A DNA stretch of 64,000 nt from Coturnix japonica (GCF_001577835.2 NC_029521.1:16685605-16749604); one strand, 5' to 3'. Shown: positions 27,749-42,300, numbered from the stretch's first letter. A program made the numbers and translations. The notes: generated by a model from the letters alone, not told the origin.

Positions 27749-29186
27749 CTTAGTTACTGGTAAGCATTTAAGGAATATGATATGAAATTCATCCTTGTAC
27801 TAAGTAGGGTACAAGGAAACCATTTTTGACATAAGTATCACAGTAACTTAATGTAAATGAAAGATCCACTGGTTAGACCAGTGTCCTCTAAAGGATCTTC
27901 CTTTGATCACAGGCAAGCACTGAGCAGAAAAAAAGCTAGAGAATTTGAATCTCAGCATTTCAAATTTGCTGAAAGTATTTCAGTGGTAAAAGACAGGAGT
28001 TCTTGATTCTACACTACCAGATCACTTCTTTTGTGCTTCTTGAAAGTGGCAAACAAAGCTTTGAATACTTAGGGAAACAGAATTTGCCATCAGCTTCCTA
28101 TGAACTCACCTCTTTGTAGACACAGCACTTATTCTAATATTGGAAATGAGCTCAGCTTCCTGGATGACTTTATTAGCTTGTTCAGGTGATATTGGATCTT
28201 TACAGACATAAATGAGAGAGTTTCCTAACTTCTTAATTATAAGAATAATGAGTTAGCGGTGAGCTTTTCTGATCTACACATGGATGTTTCTTAATTTTTA
28301 GTTGGTCTCCAGCTTCAGCTATTTCATCTTCAAGAGCGTCTGCTCTTAAATAAATACAAATTGTGATCCCTCCTTAGACTTCCAGTTTACTGAAACAGTA
28401 ACATTATTATCACTTGTGCTATTATTCTGTCAATCAGAAGTTTTACATTGGAGACAGCTCTGGTACAACCTTCAAAAACCTTATCTGATGCATACACATT
28501 TTAGAAATAGATTCAGATTTTCTGCTGATGTGAGACTGTGCTGTTGAATTCAATTAATTCAGGCTGTTGGATGTGGGGAAACTGAAACCTTGTGAGATAC
28601 ACCAATTGGATGGATGAGGACCTATATCCAAGAGATTGTTTCAGTCCTGAAAGTATGTTTTAAACTGACCTCCTTTTCACAGTAAGAACATGAAAAATGC
28701 ATTTGTAACCCAATCACTGTGTAAGATGCAACATTTTCTTCTGATACATTCTGTTGATTTATGTAGTTACAATCAGAAATGAAGCCTCCCAGGTGCAATA
28801 TATGATTCTTCATTATATTAGAGTTATGCAAGGACTGATTCTTCTCTATAATATATTCCAAATCTGTCAAAAGGGAGATCGAGGGAAATTGATTAACTGC
28901 CCTAAAGACACTGTTCCAACTAATTCTCAATAGCTATATGAATTCTCATGAAGCTGTAGGACCAATTATGCCTATCAGCTAAAACTTAAAGAACTGGCAT
29001 TTTGCCTGCAGATTATGTCATAGGAAAATATTCCTTAATCCCTTAAGGAACAATAACAGAATTTCACAGCCTTCTTCCTAGTACATCCTGCAACATAAAG
29101 CATAATAAGCGAGCTGAGTGCTGCAAGCACAGCTTACCTCAGCGACAACCTGCAGCTCCAAGGCAGACAAAACCACCGCCGCTGTG

Positions 29187-29199
29187 CCCCATCTGCTGG
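29187..29199 (-). promoter_or_regulatory. Candidate CTCF site
   Basis: On the minus strand the bases CCAGCAGATGGGG match the CTCF core CCASYAGRKGGCR at 12 of 13 positions. The motif lies between CH25H and LIPA. A sequence match alone does not show occupancy. Confidence 0.35.
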
Positions 29200-30029
29200 C
29201 GCTCAGGAGGATGAACTCTGCTGTTAAGTTGCACCCTGCTGGGAGTTAATTCAGGCTCAGGAAAGCAGATCACCATGCATCAGAGACAGCTAATCTTTCT
29301 TCTCCAGAAACCCATTTCAAGTTCCTTTACTTTGCCATCAAAAAGCATTTATTTCTCATGTTTTCCTTCCTGCGACTTAGGTTTCCTTGTCAACACAAGG
29401 TGAAGAAAAGACGAAGCATACACAAATCCATTCCATACATAATTCAACAATACGGCCCTGACTTTTTTATGCTCAGTTCACCACACTGCCAAACTTCCCC
29501 ATGTGTTACAGGACTCCAAACGAGTCTCTTAAAAAGCCAAGACTGCTGCTCTGGAGTTAGGCTGAAGGGCACATAGCTTGGAATGAGGCCCCGCAAAGGG
29601 TCTTAAATAGATTCCACATGAGCACAAGACACAGAAACCCACCCCTGGCCTCGCAGTGAGGTACAAGCCATGAGGTAAACAGCAGGACACAAACAAGTGG
29701 TTAGGAAAGCAAGAAAAAGTTAGGAAGAAGGGAAAGCAGTACCTGTATGCTGAAACCAATCTCACAACAGCAGAGGCAAAACCTTCTCTTCCTCCCACCG
29801 GCCTCCTGCTCTCTCTCTCTGGGCAAACAGATGGTTGCTGTACCAGAACAGAGGCACAGCCCGGTGCAGCTAAGTCTGCTGGCACAGGCAGGTGCTGCAG
29901 AGCATAGAGGAAAAAACTTAGGACAGTTAAAGAAAAGCAGGCGAGTAACTGGAGCAAACGATGCTAAAGGCTTTCCCTTCTCTCACTTTAAAACAGCAAA
30001 CCAAGCTGGAATCACAGCCAAGATGAGGA

Positions 30030-30290
30030 CTTCGCACATGGACTCACCTCGCTGCAGGAGTCCGGTTCGAGGAGTCCGTTCCACCCTCTGCCCGCCTGGC
30101 ACCCCCGGGCCGGGCCGGGCCGGGCCGGTTCTGCTCGGCGCTACGAGGGATGCGGCGGCCGCGCTGAGCAACGGCGCCACCGTGCGGAGTGTTCAGCCAG
30201 GAGCTGCCGGCTGGAACGGCTCCAGCCTGGGGAAACGCTGCTGGGAGCAAAACGCACCGCTCGAAAGGGGACGGCAACGTCACCAAGGTG
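30030..30290. promoter_or_regulatory. Orphan CpG island between CH25H and LIPA
   Basis: A sharply bounded GC- and CpG-rich block inside AT-rich DNA, including five tandem GGGCC units at about 30107-30128 and NotI-like GCGGCCGC at 30156. On the minus strand it ends with a near-consensus splice donor, CAGCGAG then GTGAGT (boundary at 30048/30047), so it could hold a promoter and first exon of a transcript running towards CH25H. A weaker plus-strand donor-like AAG/GTGGGA lies at about 30285. Long open frames here reflect GC content and carry no known domain. Confidence 0.5.
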
Positions 30291-30299
30291 GGAGGCATA

Positions 30300-32600
30300 G
30301 GGCTCTGTTACAGATGTGGCAGGTTGGGTGGAGAAGATGGGCTTTGCATATTTACGTCTTTTTCAACCTATAGACTCCTTATGTTTTGGTATACTGAGAC
30401 TCAAATCCCTCCTGCGCCTATTTCTCTCCTGTTTGGATGAAAAATCTTCAGCCTAAGGGCAGCCTGCTTTTCTTAACAGAACAAAGATGTTTTCCTAATC
30501 CGACTATTTCCATACCAACATTCCAACCCCTCTGTGCCCATCTTTGCTGCGGATCAGGGAGTCAGCCCAGGACTGCATGCAGCTCACATGCAGGCAGGTC
30601 AGTGAGTCTGATGATGCATTAGCTGCACAGGGACTGCTGTCTCCAGCTTTCTGCCATGGTTGGCTCACATCACCAAATCCCAGTGGAAGGCCATCTATGT
30701 TCCCTGTCAGTACACTTTGTATTATTCAAAGCTTACATTTAAACCAATGTTCAGCATACTGTAAGAGAAAGATGGTCTATAGAACAGGCATCAAATATGC
30801 AAGATCTGCTATGAAAAATGCAGCATTCAGTATTGCTCCTTATTAGATCAAAAGCCTCGCTCTTCTCCAGTCCATTCAGCACGTGTTATCTTGCACGTCC
30901 CTTTCCACTGACGATGCCTCTCCAACTTTGTCTCATGAAATGCTTGTAACAAGCAGGTCAGGGACAGCACAGCAGCTCCCAGTTTCCGCAGACATCCCTG
31001 CTCCAGCGAAGGACAGGATATCTATAATGGCTTCCATTATTCTGGTTTTATTTCCAGGCACACAAGAGTTTTAACAAGTGCCAAAGCATTGTTAAATTTA
31101 ATATTTAATATGCCCTGCTATCCTGACTGCACATCTACTGTATTCAGGGTGGACAGAAAGGTATGACCTGAGCTTATTTATTACTGAAGCTGGGCTTTCA
31201 CATCAAATTCACCAAGAAAAAAATATCAGTTCCCTGTTGTATAATGAGGTTACATGCTGTTTATGAGATTAGCAGACACTCAGTTAAGCAATCTAATTGC
31301 CCAAGGTTTAAGAATGTGATACAAGGAGCTTTCCACCACGCCGGTGTTTTGAAAGAAACTCTTAACCTGCAGGCTTAGAGAATGACAAAGCAGTTGAACA
31401 GTTATTTATCGTTTGTGCTTTATCTAAAAGTCTCAGAAACAGCCCTTTACATTTAGGCAAAGCTTCTCTAATGACACAAGTAAAATGGAAGTTGGCTATT
31501 TTACTTTTTTACTGTACATGTTTTATGGATGAATAGTTGTGAGAATAGACTTAGCTCTCTGGCACAAAGGTTCACACGCATTCATGAAACAACAAGAAGG
31601 GAAACAGATCACATCACTCCAAACTCTGAGCAGGTCTCTCACATTTATTGAGATATCTCAAGTTTAATGAACATCACACTCATGGCTCTTGCCATCATAC
31701 CATCAGAGCTGCAGAGTTAGTCAATTGGGATTCCCATGGTCTTCCTTCCAGCACACCAATGTGAAGCAAACGTAGCTGCTACAAATACAAAGCAAACTTA
31801 AAGGTCCTCCTAGGAATCACAACTGAAATACCACAAACCACTTTTTTTCCTTAAACAAAGCTGGAGGACTCCCTGAGACTGAATTAGGAGTAAAAAACAG
31901 AACAAACCCTAATTTATGGCTCATATTCTTGTGTGGATTCCTTTTTCCAATTAGGAAAAAAAAAAAGGTGGGGGGCGGCCACCTCAATTTAAAGTGTACT
32001 ATTTTCTATGCCATATACAAAAGGCAATTCTTTCTCTTTGGATTACAGAGATCTGGAACAAACTCTAACTATGTAACTATGGCACAGATATTCCCATCTG
32101 GACTGAGGTAACTGACTCTGGAGATGGTTCCCACATCTCCATTAGGCATGAAATTCAGGAGTCAAAGTTCCCTGCATAGTCAATGCAAAGAGCAAGGCAC
32201 CTATACCAGAGACAACTATAGCTCCAAAGTCAGACCCCTGAAGCAAACATGAATTCTCTACCCCTACTGAATGGGGGCCCCATTTTAAAGTAGAAACAGA
32301 CAAATGGAAATTGACATAAATACTGCCAGGCTTCACCAGCACACTTTACAGTTCCTGAACACAATGGTGGCAAGCACCACGCAACCAGCTAAAAAGTAAA
32401 CAGACCTTCAAAGCAGCAGATGATTAAGGAGAAGAGTCCATGCAAACTAAGTTGCTCAACACATAGAATTAATGCATTGGCCCTTCCCTGAAGTGTAGTA
32501 GGTGGGAGGAAGAAGAGTTTTCTAGTGGTCAGTGCAAATAAAATACAAATGTTTTACGTCATTCTCCTAGTAAGTCACAACCTATTCACAAAGATAAAAG
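30300..32600. other. Intergenic DNA downstream of LIPA
   Basis: Nothing recognisable: no protein similarity, no RNA gene and no clear interspersed repeat. Gene-strand AATAAA words occur at about 31643 and in other places, so the LIPA 3' UTR could extend into this stretch. Confidence 0.45.
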
Positions 32601-32610
32601 TGGCATTTCT

Positions 32611-32616
32611 TTTATT
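32611..32616 (-). terminator. LIPA: Candidate poly(A) signal of LIPA
   Basis: Plus-strand TTTATT is AATAAA on the gene strand, about 0.7 kb after the LIPA stop codon. Another candidate lies about 1 kb further on. Choice between them is inferred from spacing only. Confidence 0.4.
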
Positions 32617-33321
32617 CCTTTTCACTGCTTCTTCTGTCCCAGGAATTAGCAAGGGCAAGTAACAGTCCTTATCCATAGCTATTATGTGGAACACGGAAAG
32701 CTTCAGTGATGCTGTTTGATTAGTGCATTTGTCTTGATTTCCAATGAACAGTGGTGACCTTCTATGACTTCAAGACAATTCTTCTTGGCAATACTGGAAG
32801 TCATCTGATATAGCTAGCTTCTCAATAATGGTTAAAATAACACAACAGGAAGTCACTAAGTGCTTTTTGAAGTACCAGCATCAGATGGGGTTACTGCAAT
32901 ACAAGGAGTACTTCTGCAAGGTACTCAGAAATAGCAATGCAGTAAGAAGTGCCAGTGTTTTACACAGAGCTAAACACTTCTAAATTCTCAAGCATCTCTA
33001 GTGCTCAGTGGACTACTTTGTTTTTCAGACGTCACTGCCTCTGTACACACAATATGTGCGCAGAGTTACACTGCTTGTTTTTTCTTTTTTGGTCTTGTGC
33101 CACTGTGTGCAAAATCAGCAGGTTAGAATGGAGATTATTGCAGGAGAAAAAAATAATACTGAGGAAAAAAAAAAATAATCAAATATGAATCCCATTCAGT
33201 AGTCATTGCTGGCATTTTAAAAACACAGCATAAATAAGCAACGTAGCATTACCGCCAGGAAAGCAAATGCTCCAGAAAGGTGAATTTTTGGTGCACTAAT
33301 ACTCTGAAATACCATGCTGGT

Positions 33322-36300
33322 TTACAGATACTTCCCCATCATGTTAATCATTTCATTATACATGCGGTGAGGTGCATCAAGGCCCCAGATGAAATCCAAG
33401 TGTTCCCATTCTGGAATGTGTTTGTGGTAAACCAAGTTTGTGATCTGAGTGAGCAGCATGGCGACATCCTTTGGGTCTGCCAGTAAGTCCTGCCCACCAG
33501 TCCATACAGCAGTTGGTACAGTCATCTCTTTTACTTTATAGAAAGGTGGAGTAGACTGAGGGACAAAAGAACAGAAACAAAAGCATTAGAAAGAACAAGT
33601 CTCTAGGGCGGTACTAAACTGCAACGTAATACACTAGTAACTATAAAGATGTGCCAGACTGACTTTCACTTTTGGACAGTCAGAGGTGCAGATGGAAAAC
33701 TGATATTATATTAAGCACGGCAGTAAAAACTTGGCTTGGAGAGCCTGCAAACCAGGAGGGTTATACTGAAGTATTCTCAGACTTCTCACTGCACACACTT
33801 CATTCAAGAATTTCTAACTCCAGTAAAACACCAGAAGTGATAGCTCCTCTGGAAGTGTAATACTGCAGTATTTTCCAGTCACTAAAATAACAAGGGGCAA
33901 AATACTTTTTAGTCCTACACATGGTAATTTAGAAACAAACACAGGTGAAGATTAAGAAGCTGAGGGTAAGCAATACACATGAATTTACAGCATGTCCCTT
34001 CTTGTGAGAAGGGCACTGGGATTTCACGATGTAGGCAGAACCTTAAATAAATGTTAACAAAAGGATGATCTTCAAGAAACACTGCACCACCACAACTTCA
34101 CATCTGAGCATAGACTCCATAGTGATTCAAGACTACGTCCATAGTGATTCAGGCTCTATGGCTCTGTGCTTCCTGACTGTGGTTTCTCTCTTTTTTTTTT
34201 TTTTTTCCTTTTGGCAGGGGCTTGTGTTTTATTTATTTTTGAAAAGGCACATCTCAAGTCTGGCTACTGAGCAGCGCCATTTAGAACACAGCATAAATGC
34301 AGCACCTTGAGTAAGTGCCCAAAGACTTGTTCTTGTGACACTCAAAGATTATAAAGAGAGCCATGAAAGGTATCTACCTGGTTGTAGTGAGCCATATTTG
34401 CAGCCTTGCTCCCCCAGTCATAAGCTTTGAGTTCCCCAGATTTCACAGCCTAGAAGCAAAGAAATATTCACACACACATTGAAAATGCAAAAAACTTTGA
34501 TCAAAGTGATTAAAAAATAAATAAATAAATAAAATAAACTATCTGCTGGAGAACTGGCAAAGCAAATCACACACAAGACACTGAAATGCCAAGTAGTAAC
34601 AAGGACAAGGATCACTGCTTTGCCTCACGTCTTGGGAGTTGGAAACATTAAGATTCTATACCAATAGACCACAGACTGCCATAACAACAGTAGGAAAGAC
34701 TAAAGAAAATAGTTTTTAGTATACAAAGCCAGGATGTGACAACTTTATGTTTGCTTCTTAAACAGCTGCATAGTTGTCTAAATGTTCCATAACTGCTCCA
34801 GAAGTAATGTCTCCTATTTTATTATTTTGACCCACAGTGTCAGAGTCAGATGTTGGTAAGGCAGCAGAGGTTGAACCCTTCCTGCCGTATTTTATTACTG
34901 TTTGTTGCCAAGAGACAGATGGCAGCAGAGGGGCAGGCTGACACAATGGCATCCAAAGCAAAGATATATCACTGAATTCCTCCATGCAGAAAAAAAAATG
35001 GCACCTATTGATATTCCTTTTCTGAATGTTTTTGGAGGCCAAACAGCAGATGTGAACACAGCGAGGCAGCAGGTGGCAGATTTCAGCAGTGATGGCAACA
35101 GTGCGTCACCTCCACTGGCACAAACACTTACAAATGCAATATACAGGCTCTTGTTCACTGCTGGCAAATATGCATAGCTAATAGTGGTGACTATGTCAGA
35201 AAACATCTGAGAATTTGCTCTATCAAATAGTATTATTTTACTCTTACATCTGTTGTAGTTTCCATGGAAATAAATAGAAGGCATTACTTTCAAAGCAATC
35301 TATATGAATACAGTAGTGAACCTTTATTATGGAGTCTACTCTTATTTAACACCATTTCCCCTCTCTGGAAAAAGAAAAAAAAACATTCACAAATTTCCTT
35401 CCATTCAACCACTGTGTACAGTGCAACAGATCACTTGTGAATGGATGAAAAAGTCCAGCTACAAGATCAAACACAGCAATGATCACTGCTTCCACAACAG
35501 TCTCCTCCTGTTTGCCAGCATGTAGCTGGGCCTGCTGAGTAGCACAGCAGCATCATAGGCATGAAGTAACCATGCACTGAGGTGAAGTTCAAAATATGTT
35601 AATAACACATAAAACCAAACAATGTAGTTGAATAGAAAGCGTGCTGTTTTTCCCTGGTTAAAAATGGAACTTATAGTCAAAACAAGGCTTGCTGAAAGGC
35701 AAGCAAATATTTGTTACAGCATCTCCATGGGTTAAGTCATTCCACTTGTGTTGTCTATTGGCCTGAACTGCTTAATATCAGCATGCCTTTATTGAAATAG
35801 GGAAGAGGGTTAGTCACCATAAGGTCAATATCAAAGCAGCTGCAGTGAACAGCTACTGTTCAGATCATAAGAAGTTCCAGAATTTCATCAAGGCTATGCT
35901 ACATACATACTTAAAAATTTTATTCCACTGAAATATCATGGGTGTCAGTATCCCATAGACAAGCTACAGTCATGGGCAATTTACATTCTGAAAAGTTTAC
36001 CTGGCTCCAGTGGATCATGTTTTGTACAGATGTCCCCGCAGGGCAATGCGATGAGTACACATCCACACGGCTCTGCAACAAGAGAGTTAACACAACTTAC
36101 TTTTCACAGCACAAAAGTTCTACCTATTATTGCTTCTGGAACAACTAACACAAAATTAACAATTCATCTTGAAAGTACTCTTACAAAAAATAAAAATCAC
36201 TTAACAGCATGATACAAACAGTCAAGGTAAAAGTTTCCTATTTACTGCAATTAACTGTGTAACTTATATCTCATTTTTAAATGTAATAATGACTTACCTA

Positions 36301-39300
36301 ATTGTTGTATAGTTAGAGCACTTTTTAAAAAGTGCTAGAATTGTAAGAGTTGGAAACACACTAAATACTTACACAGACCTTCAGAGAAAATCAGTTACTC
36401 TCCTTCTAAATGAGTAACTGTCAAATAACAATGTCTCAAAGCTTCATACACCTGAAGTTTAAAAGTTCACTATATCCAGGGGAAACTAAGTATCCTGAAA
36501 TTAAATATATATATATTTCTCACCATTAACTCTGTATGTCTTGGACAAGGAAATATCAAAAAACTGCACCCTTGTGTTGACATACAAAGTGCATTTTCAC
36601 ACATGGTGAGTGGTGACAAAAGCTAAACTAATTCCATCTCACTTTAAAGCCACCCTCCTATGGATGGGTAATCTGATACCAGCTTCCACTGATTTCAAGG
36701 ACATAGAAGCATTAACACAGAAGCATGTTGTTAACTAGACAGGATGGAAATTTTCACTCAGATGGTTATTAGGTGCTGGCCAGAAAGGCTGTGGATGCCC
36801 CATCCCTGGAGGTGTTCAAGACCAGGTTGGATGGGGCCCTGGGCAGCCTGATCTAGTGACTGGCCTGATTTAGTGGTTGGCAACACCACCCATAGCAGGG
36901 GGACTGGAACTAGATGCTCTTTGAAGTCCCTTCCAACCTAAGCCATCCTATGAACAAGCTTTTATGTAACGAAAAGTTATACAGACAAGCTCCATGCAAC
37001 TAGGACCAGAGATTAAGTCATCAGCAGGGATGGACATTGGCCCCAGAGAAAACAACTGCACATGTACATCAAGAGACCAGAAAATTTCAATAGTTTCACT
37101 GAAAGTGGTAGAAAATAACATCTTTATTCCTCTCTTCTTTCAAAAATGAATGACAATCCTGGTCCATCACATTCATTTCTTTTACCAAAAGATCTAAAAG
37201 ATCCAAAAGATCTAAAATAATTTATTCTAGCTTCTCAGTACCTTCTTTAAAAAAAATAATTATATCCATTCCAACTGGACAATTACATCTACACCAAGGA
37301 AATACATTCATTTGCACTGTGCATAACAAGGGCATTATTTTTTTAATTACAGGTAAAGAACAACAGTGATACACTCGATACTATGTTAAGAGTTTGCAAT
37401 AACTTCGCTACTAAAAGACATAAAAACATACCATATTCAAGTTCCTCTCATTAAAGCCACACAGAAGGAAGAATAAATTGCCACAAAGGTCATCAAGTAT
37501 CCTGTGGGTGCAAACGTGGGTAGCAAGCCACTTCAGCCAAAAATTCTGAGGAAGAAATTGCTTCTTTCCAAACAAGTTCTACAAAACAAACGCAGCACAG
37601 GCATGTAACTGAACTGAATCACCTGGTTTTAGTTCTAATACTAAAAAATCTTTAAGGTAATTATTTCCATTTGCAAAAGTAAGTCAAAAAAACCAAACAA
37701 CCAAAAACAAAAAACTCACCTACCTCCTTATCAACCTTGTTTACAGTCCTATGGGAAGGTCAGGGATAGTGCTTCTGCTACACGATGCAGTTAATTACCA
37801 CCCACAAAACATACGTGGGATCTGGGACAATGATGCAATTGCAAATCTAATTTCAAATTCAATTCATGTTTAAATTCCATATTTTACAGGAGTACTATAG
37901 AGTTTCTTGTCATTAGAATCATTTAAGGCAAAGCTGCGCCTGCTAATGTGAAACAGCCTTGTACTTATATGGCTTGAAGAGAGGAATTTGCAAGACAAAT
38001 AAGTTGCATGAGCTGTTGTGGCTACTTCCTCTTGTTAGTATTTTTAAAACTTCCAACATTTTAAACTGGCCCACTCACTTCCTCAGAAAGTGATACAGCA
38101 TTTTTAAGACTGTGACTGATGTACAGGTTTGTGGCTCTCATGTATTTGTGCAATCCAGTTGTTATTTTTTTGCAAGGCACTGTGAGAGTCATGCACAACA
38201 CGAGCATCTGCACAAGGCACTGATCAGCTACTCCTCCTCAAACAAAGTTCATCACAATGTGCCACATTTATGTTAACTGCTTTTAAGTGCTGAGAGCAAA
38301 TAATGCATACAAACATGCAGTAAACCAGAACAAGGGTTTATCTCCAAGGACAAGCAGGTCTGCATGGGAATCGCCACAGGTGGTATAAAGAAATGTGATC
38401 ATTAAAAATGATACACAAATAAGGTGTTCACAATGTTTGACTCCAGGCGCTGACTGCAGCCTGCCAGTCTGCCTACATTCCCTTTGCTGTTAATGGTGAA
38501 AGGTAATCTCCAGAAGATGACTCAACATCTAAATAAAGCTGCTGTGCATCATCACCCTCTGATGGACCTTCCTCCTATACTTAATAGTTATTGTGAAATA
38601 AATCTGTTAAAGTTCATGACAAATCAAGAAGTACACTATATAAAGCTACCACATGATTCTTCTTAAAGAAGAACTATTATGTTATTACTTAAGCCTAAAT
38701 TCCAGATACACGTTACCAAAAACAACCATTATTTTATTCCATCTATGATGTTGTACTTGTAAGTTACATCTTAACACTGATACAAACTGTCTCATTAGAC
38801 AGCAGTAAAACCAGAGCAGTCACTACTGACTTGCATAGCATTACTGTGGAAAAACCAGCCTGGTGTTCCTGTGGAACCAGCTAATCTCTAATCCACAGCT
38901 ATTAACATTCTTCGTTACACTGGTTTTAGCCAGAGGCACTCTTCCTTAGCCTTAAAATATGAACATGCAAAAACAAACCTTGATAAGCAGATCAGGAAAC
39001 GCTCCCAGCTTTGTCAGAGGGCTGGTGGCAAACTTGACTGTAGCTACTGGTGCCAAGGCAAAGAACATTTTTATTTTCTTGGCCAGCTTTGGCAAAGTTG
39101 AAAAAGCAATGAAAGCTGCAAACAATAAGAGAATAATTAACTAGCATCATCACTGAATCACAACAGACAAGAATTTTATGTGGATTTTCTAAGATGTGTG
39201 CGAAAGCTTTTAGATCAATAGCGTGACTGTTAAGATCACAAGGATTTCTTATCTTCTGAAAATAAGAAGTTTGTGTGTCTTTTTATTTGCAGGTCTAAAA

Positions 39301-42300
39301 GCACTTGATGCAGGCCTTCCATACAGTAAATATCCTGGAAATGGCAGATTTATTCTACATTGTCTAACTATTCCACATTATTACATGTAGCTTGTCAAGA
39401 TACATATTTCAGTAGGAATTGTACTGAATCTGTGACTTCAGCTTCTCATTTCAACAGCTTCCCACTTTAAGAATGGAAACATTAATCTTTGTCTTCTTAA
39501 CAATGAATACTTCAGAAAGCAGTCAAAAAACAGAAGCTACAGATTTTTAAAGTCTTTTCCTTTTTAACATCATTAAACTATACACATAGAACTTGTCATG
39601 CATTTTCTACTGAATGCATCTTCTCACGTACCCATGGTGGTGCCCTGTGAATGGCCAACATAAAATACTTGTTCCTGGCCAGTTTTCTTCAAAATGAAGT
39701 CCACAGAAGCTGGAATATCATACTTAGCCATCTCATCAAAGCTACAAAGCAAAGACAAAAATAATCAGTGTGATAGTTGCATAGAGCTTTACTGTACTGA
39801 AGACCAGCTGTCTAGAAATAAGTAAAAGCTTCCTTTGGATGAAACTACACTCCAATGCTTTCATCATACCAAGTACTGCTGAAAGTAATTACTGTCCTAC
39901 TGACCATCTATGAAAACTGTCTCAGGACACAACATTGATCATAAAGCTTCCCTTTATTACCTCTACATATGTGACAGGGCACAAACAGAAAGAAAGCATC
40001 TTGTGCATTCACACCACAACTGAAATGGGGTGACACGAAAAGACAGAAGCCTGCTCACCAACAGCATGCATAGTTTGTCTACAAAGATGAGGATACCTGA
40101 AAATCCAGAACTCTTCTTGCTTCACTGTGAAGTGTATATGTTTTCTGGACCAGGTATTCCCTCTGCTGTTTCCCAGCCATACATCATAGCCAGCATCTGC
40201 CAGCATAAAGCCAAGGCTGTTGTAATCCAAGTTTGTGATCCAGTTGCTGCCATCAGCAAGCAAACCATGCTGCAGAAACACAGCAGGCCTTGGACCTGAA
40301 AAACAAAGCATTTATCATAGACTTGCAACTCCATCTTAATAGGAAGCTAAGGAAAATTCAGGTGAGTGACTGAAAGTCTGCTTCAGTTTTGTACTCTGAA
40401 TATTCCATCTCTGAAGATTAGCAGTACCAATATTAGCCCCATCCAGTACCTTTTTGTTACCAAAGCTCTTGGCAGAATCCAAAGAACAATATGGGTAGAT
40501 AAGGTAGTTTAAGTTTCAAAGGCCTTTCTTGCCTTAATGTAAGTAGCTAAAGCACCACAGAGAACATCCACATGAAATTTAGGAAACTCCTGACATTCCT
40601 ACCCCAGAACAGGAAATGATACCTTTATTCCTGCTTTAATAACTGAAATCTGAGACATGGTAATTTTATTTCGATGCCAGAAATTACTCAGCAATTTACT
40701 TCCTCCAATGATACATCATTCTACTCCAATACCAAGTTCACACAGTACTTTCACCATTGATAAAGTGGACTTAGATCTTTCAGCAAAAACAGTCACAACC
40801 AGGCTGTGTCCATAAGGGCTTACTGTGAGTTCCATAAATCCAAATCAGTAGCATTTCTCTCCCACAGCAGCCTTTACGTCTGGGAAGAGGGAACTTTCTG
40901 GTGCCTGTTTTTCACATTTCATTTAAAAACTATTGTGATATGGTGCCCATGAAAAATAAGCAAATCTCCAGCAATGCCAAACAAGCACTCAGGACAGTAC
41001 AATCCCACATTAATGTTTCCTATACTGTAGTAATAGCTCATCTCTTTCTGTGTGCAGGATTTTCAAGCCTCACGCTAAATTTTTTTCAGTAATGATCAAT
41101 TCTAGCTTTGTATTTTCTTTCCTTTCATTAAACTCAGATAAATTAATTTCTTTTCTTTTTTCTTTTTTTTAATTTCATGAACATAGAAAGAGGGAAGCTG
41201 TTTGAATCCTTCAATGCTTCAATTCTGTCCTCCTGTTAACCACAAGCTTCTGAACTTCTGCCAGTTCCGTTTTCACTTCCCAAAGCACATGACTTGTGCA
41301 ATCACAAGACAAACTGAGTTGGACAATAGTAATTTTTAATCACCCTTGGTCCTAAAAACCCAAAAAGGGGAATAAGGAGGGTAGAAGCTTAAAAATACCT
41401 TTTCCTATACGTAACGCTTTGTTCTAATCACACACAATCCCAATTCTAACTGGAAGATACACTTAGAGATATAATCCCTCTTACATTCTTTTAGTTCCAC
41501 ATCAACAACTCCCTTCAGTAAAACAATTAAAACTTCAGTAAACCTATACGTGGCCTAAATAAAGTTACTGAAAATATAAATCTGTCCAAAAGAAAGAAGA
41601 AGAACTTATTTCAATGCCATTCTCACCAGTGCAATCGCATTGCACAGATTTTTAGTTACAACTAAAAATGAAAATCATTGACTTTGTTTTTTGTGTTCTC
41701 CATTTGTTTCCCCCATCCCCCCCCCCTTTTTTTAGGCCGTGGAACTGTAGGTTTTGTTCCAAAACATCATGTGATCCATAACTCCAAGGGATCCTATTCA
41801 CATTAAGCAGGTATTGCAAAAGAATTATGGCATATATAAGCTAAGTCAGCAGTAACACATCATTGGTATCTTTCTGGGAAAAGATACCAAGTCTATAAAA
41901 ACTTAAGATCAACATGAACTTTGAGATCTTCATTCTTCTAAGAGATCGTACTTCCCCAAATGTGCTCAGTAATCCTTGTTTTTAAAATTAAAGCACTTTG
42001 CAAAACATGAACTTGGGGTCGAGGGTGTGGCAGGGGGAATGTGGAGAATTCCCACATGTCAGGAAACTTCTGTTTGCTTATGTCATAGATGAAAGATCAA
42101 AATCAACATGTTTCAGGCAGCTTTTTCCTGGGGTTTCTCTGAAACTTAAGTACAAAGGCACCTGCCAGGTTTGACTGGCCTCACCCACACACTGTCTTTA
42201 CACACCAACCTTATGGTGCAAAAACCCCAACTCCTGTGGAACCAGCAAGTGAGGCTGCTGCTTCGCCTTCAGAAGAGGAGAAGCATTTCTCATAGTCTTG

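Larger units (their letters stand above)
27100..30030. other. Intergenic DNA upstream of CH25H
   Basis: No gene seen. It is AT-rich, with an AT dinucleotide repeat at 27720-27748 and a CTCF-like motif at 29187-29199. Any interferon- or NF-kappaB-responsive enhancer of CH25H could lie here, but I found no exact ISRE pair. Confidence 0.5.

Noticed and set aside
29529-30373. Long open frames of 142 and 208 codons around the 30-kb CpG island
   Set aside because: They overlap on opposite strands, have no domain, and follow from GC richness that removes stop codons.
34895-35293. Minus-strand open frame of 132 codons in LIPA intron 7
   Set aside because: It lies antisense across the mariner relic and has no similarity of its own.
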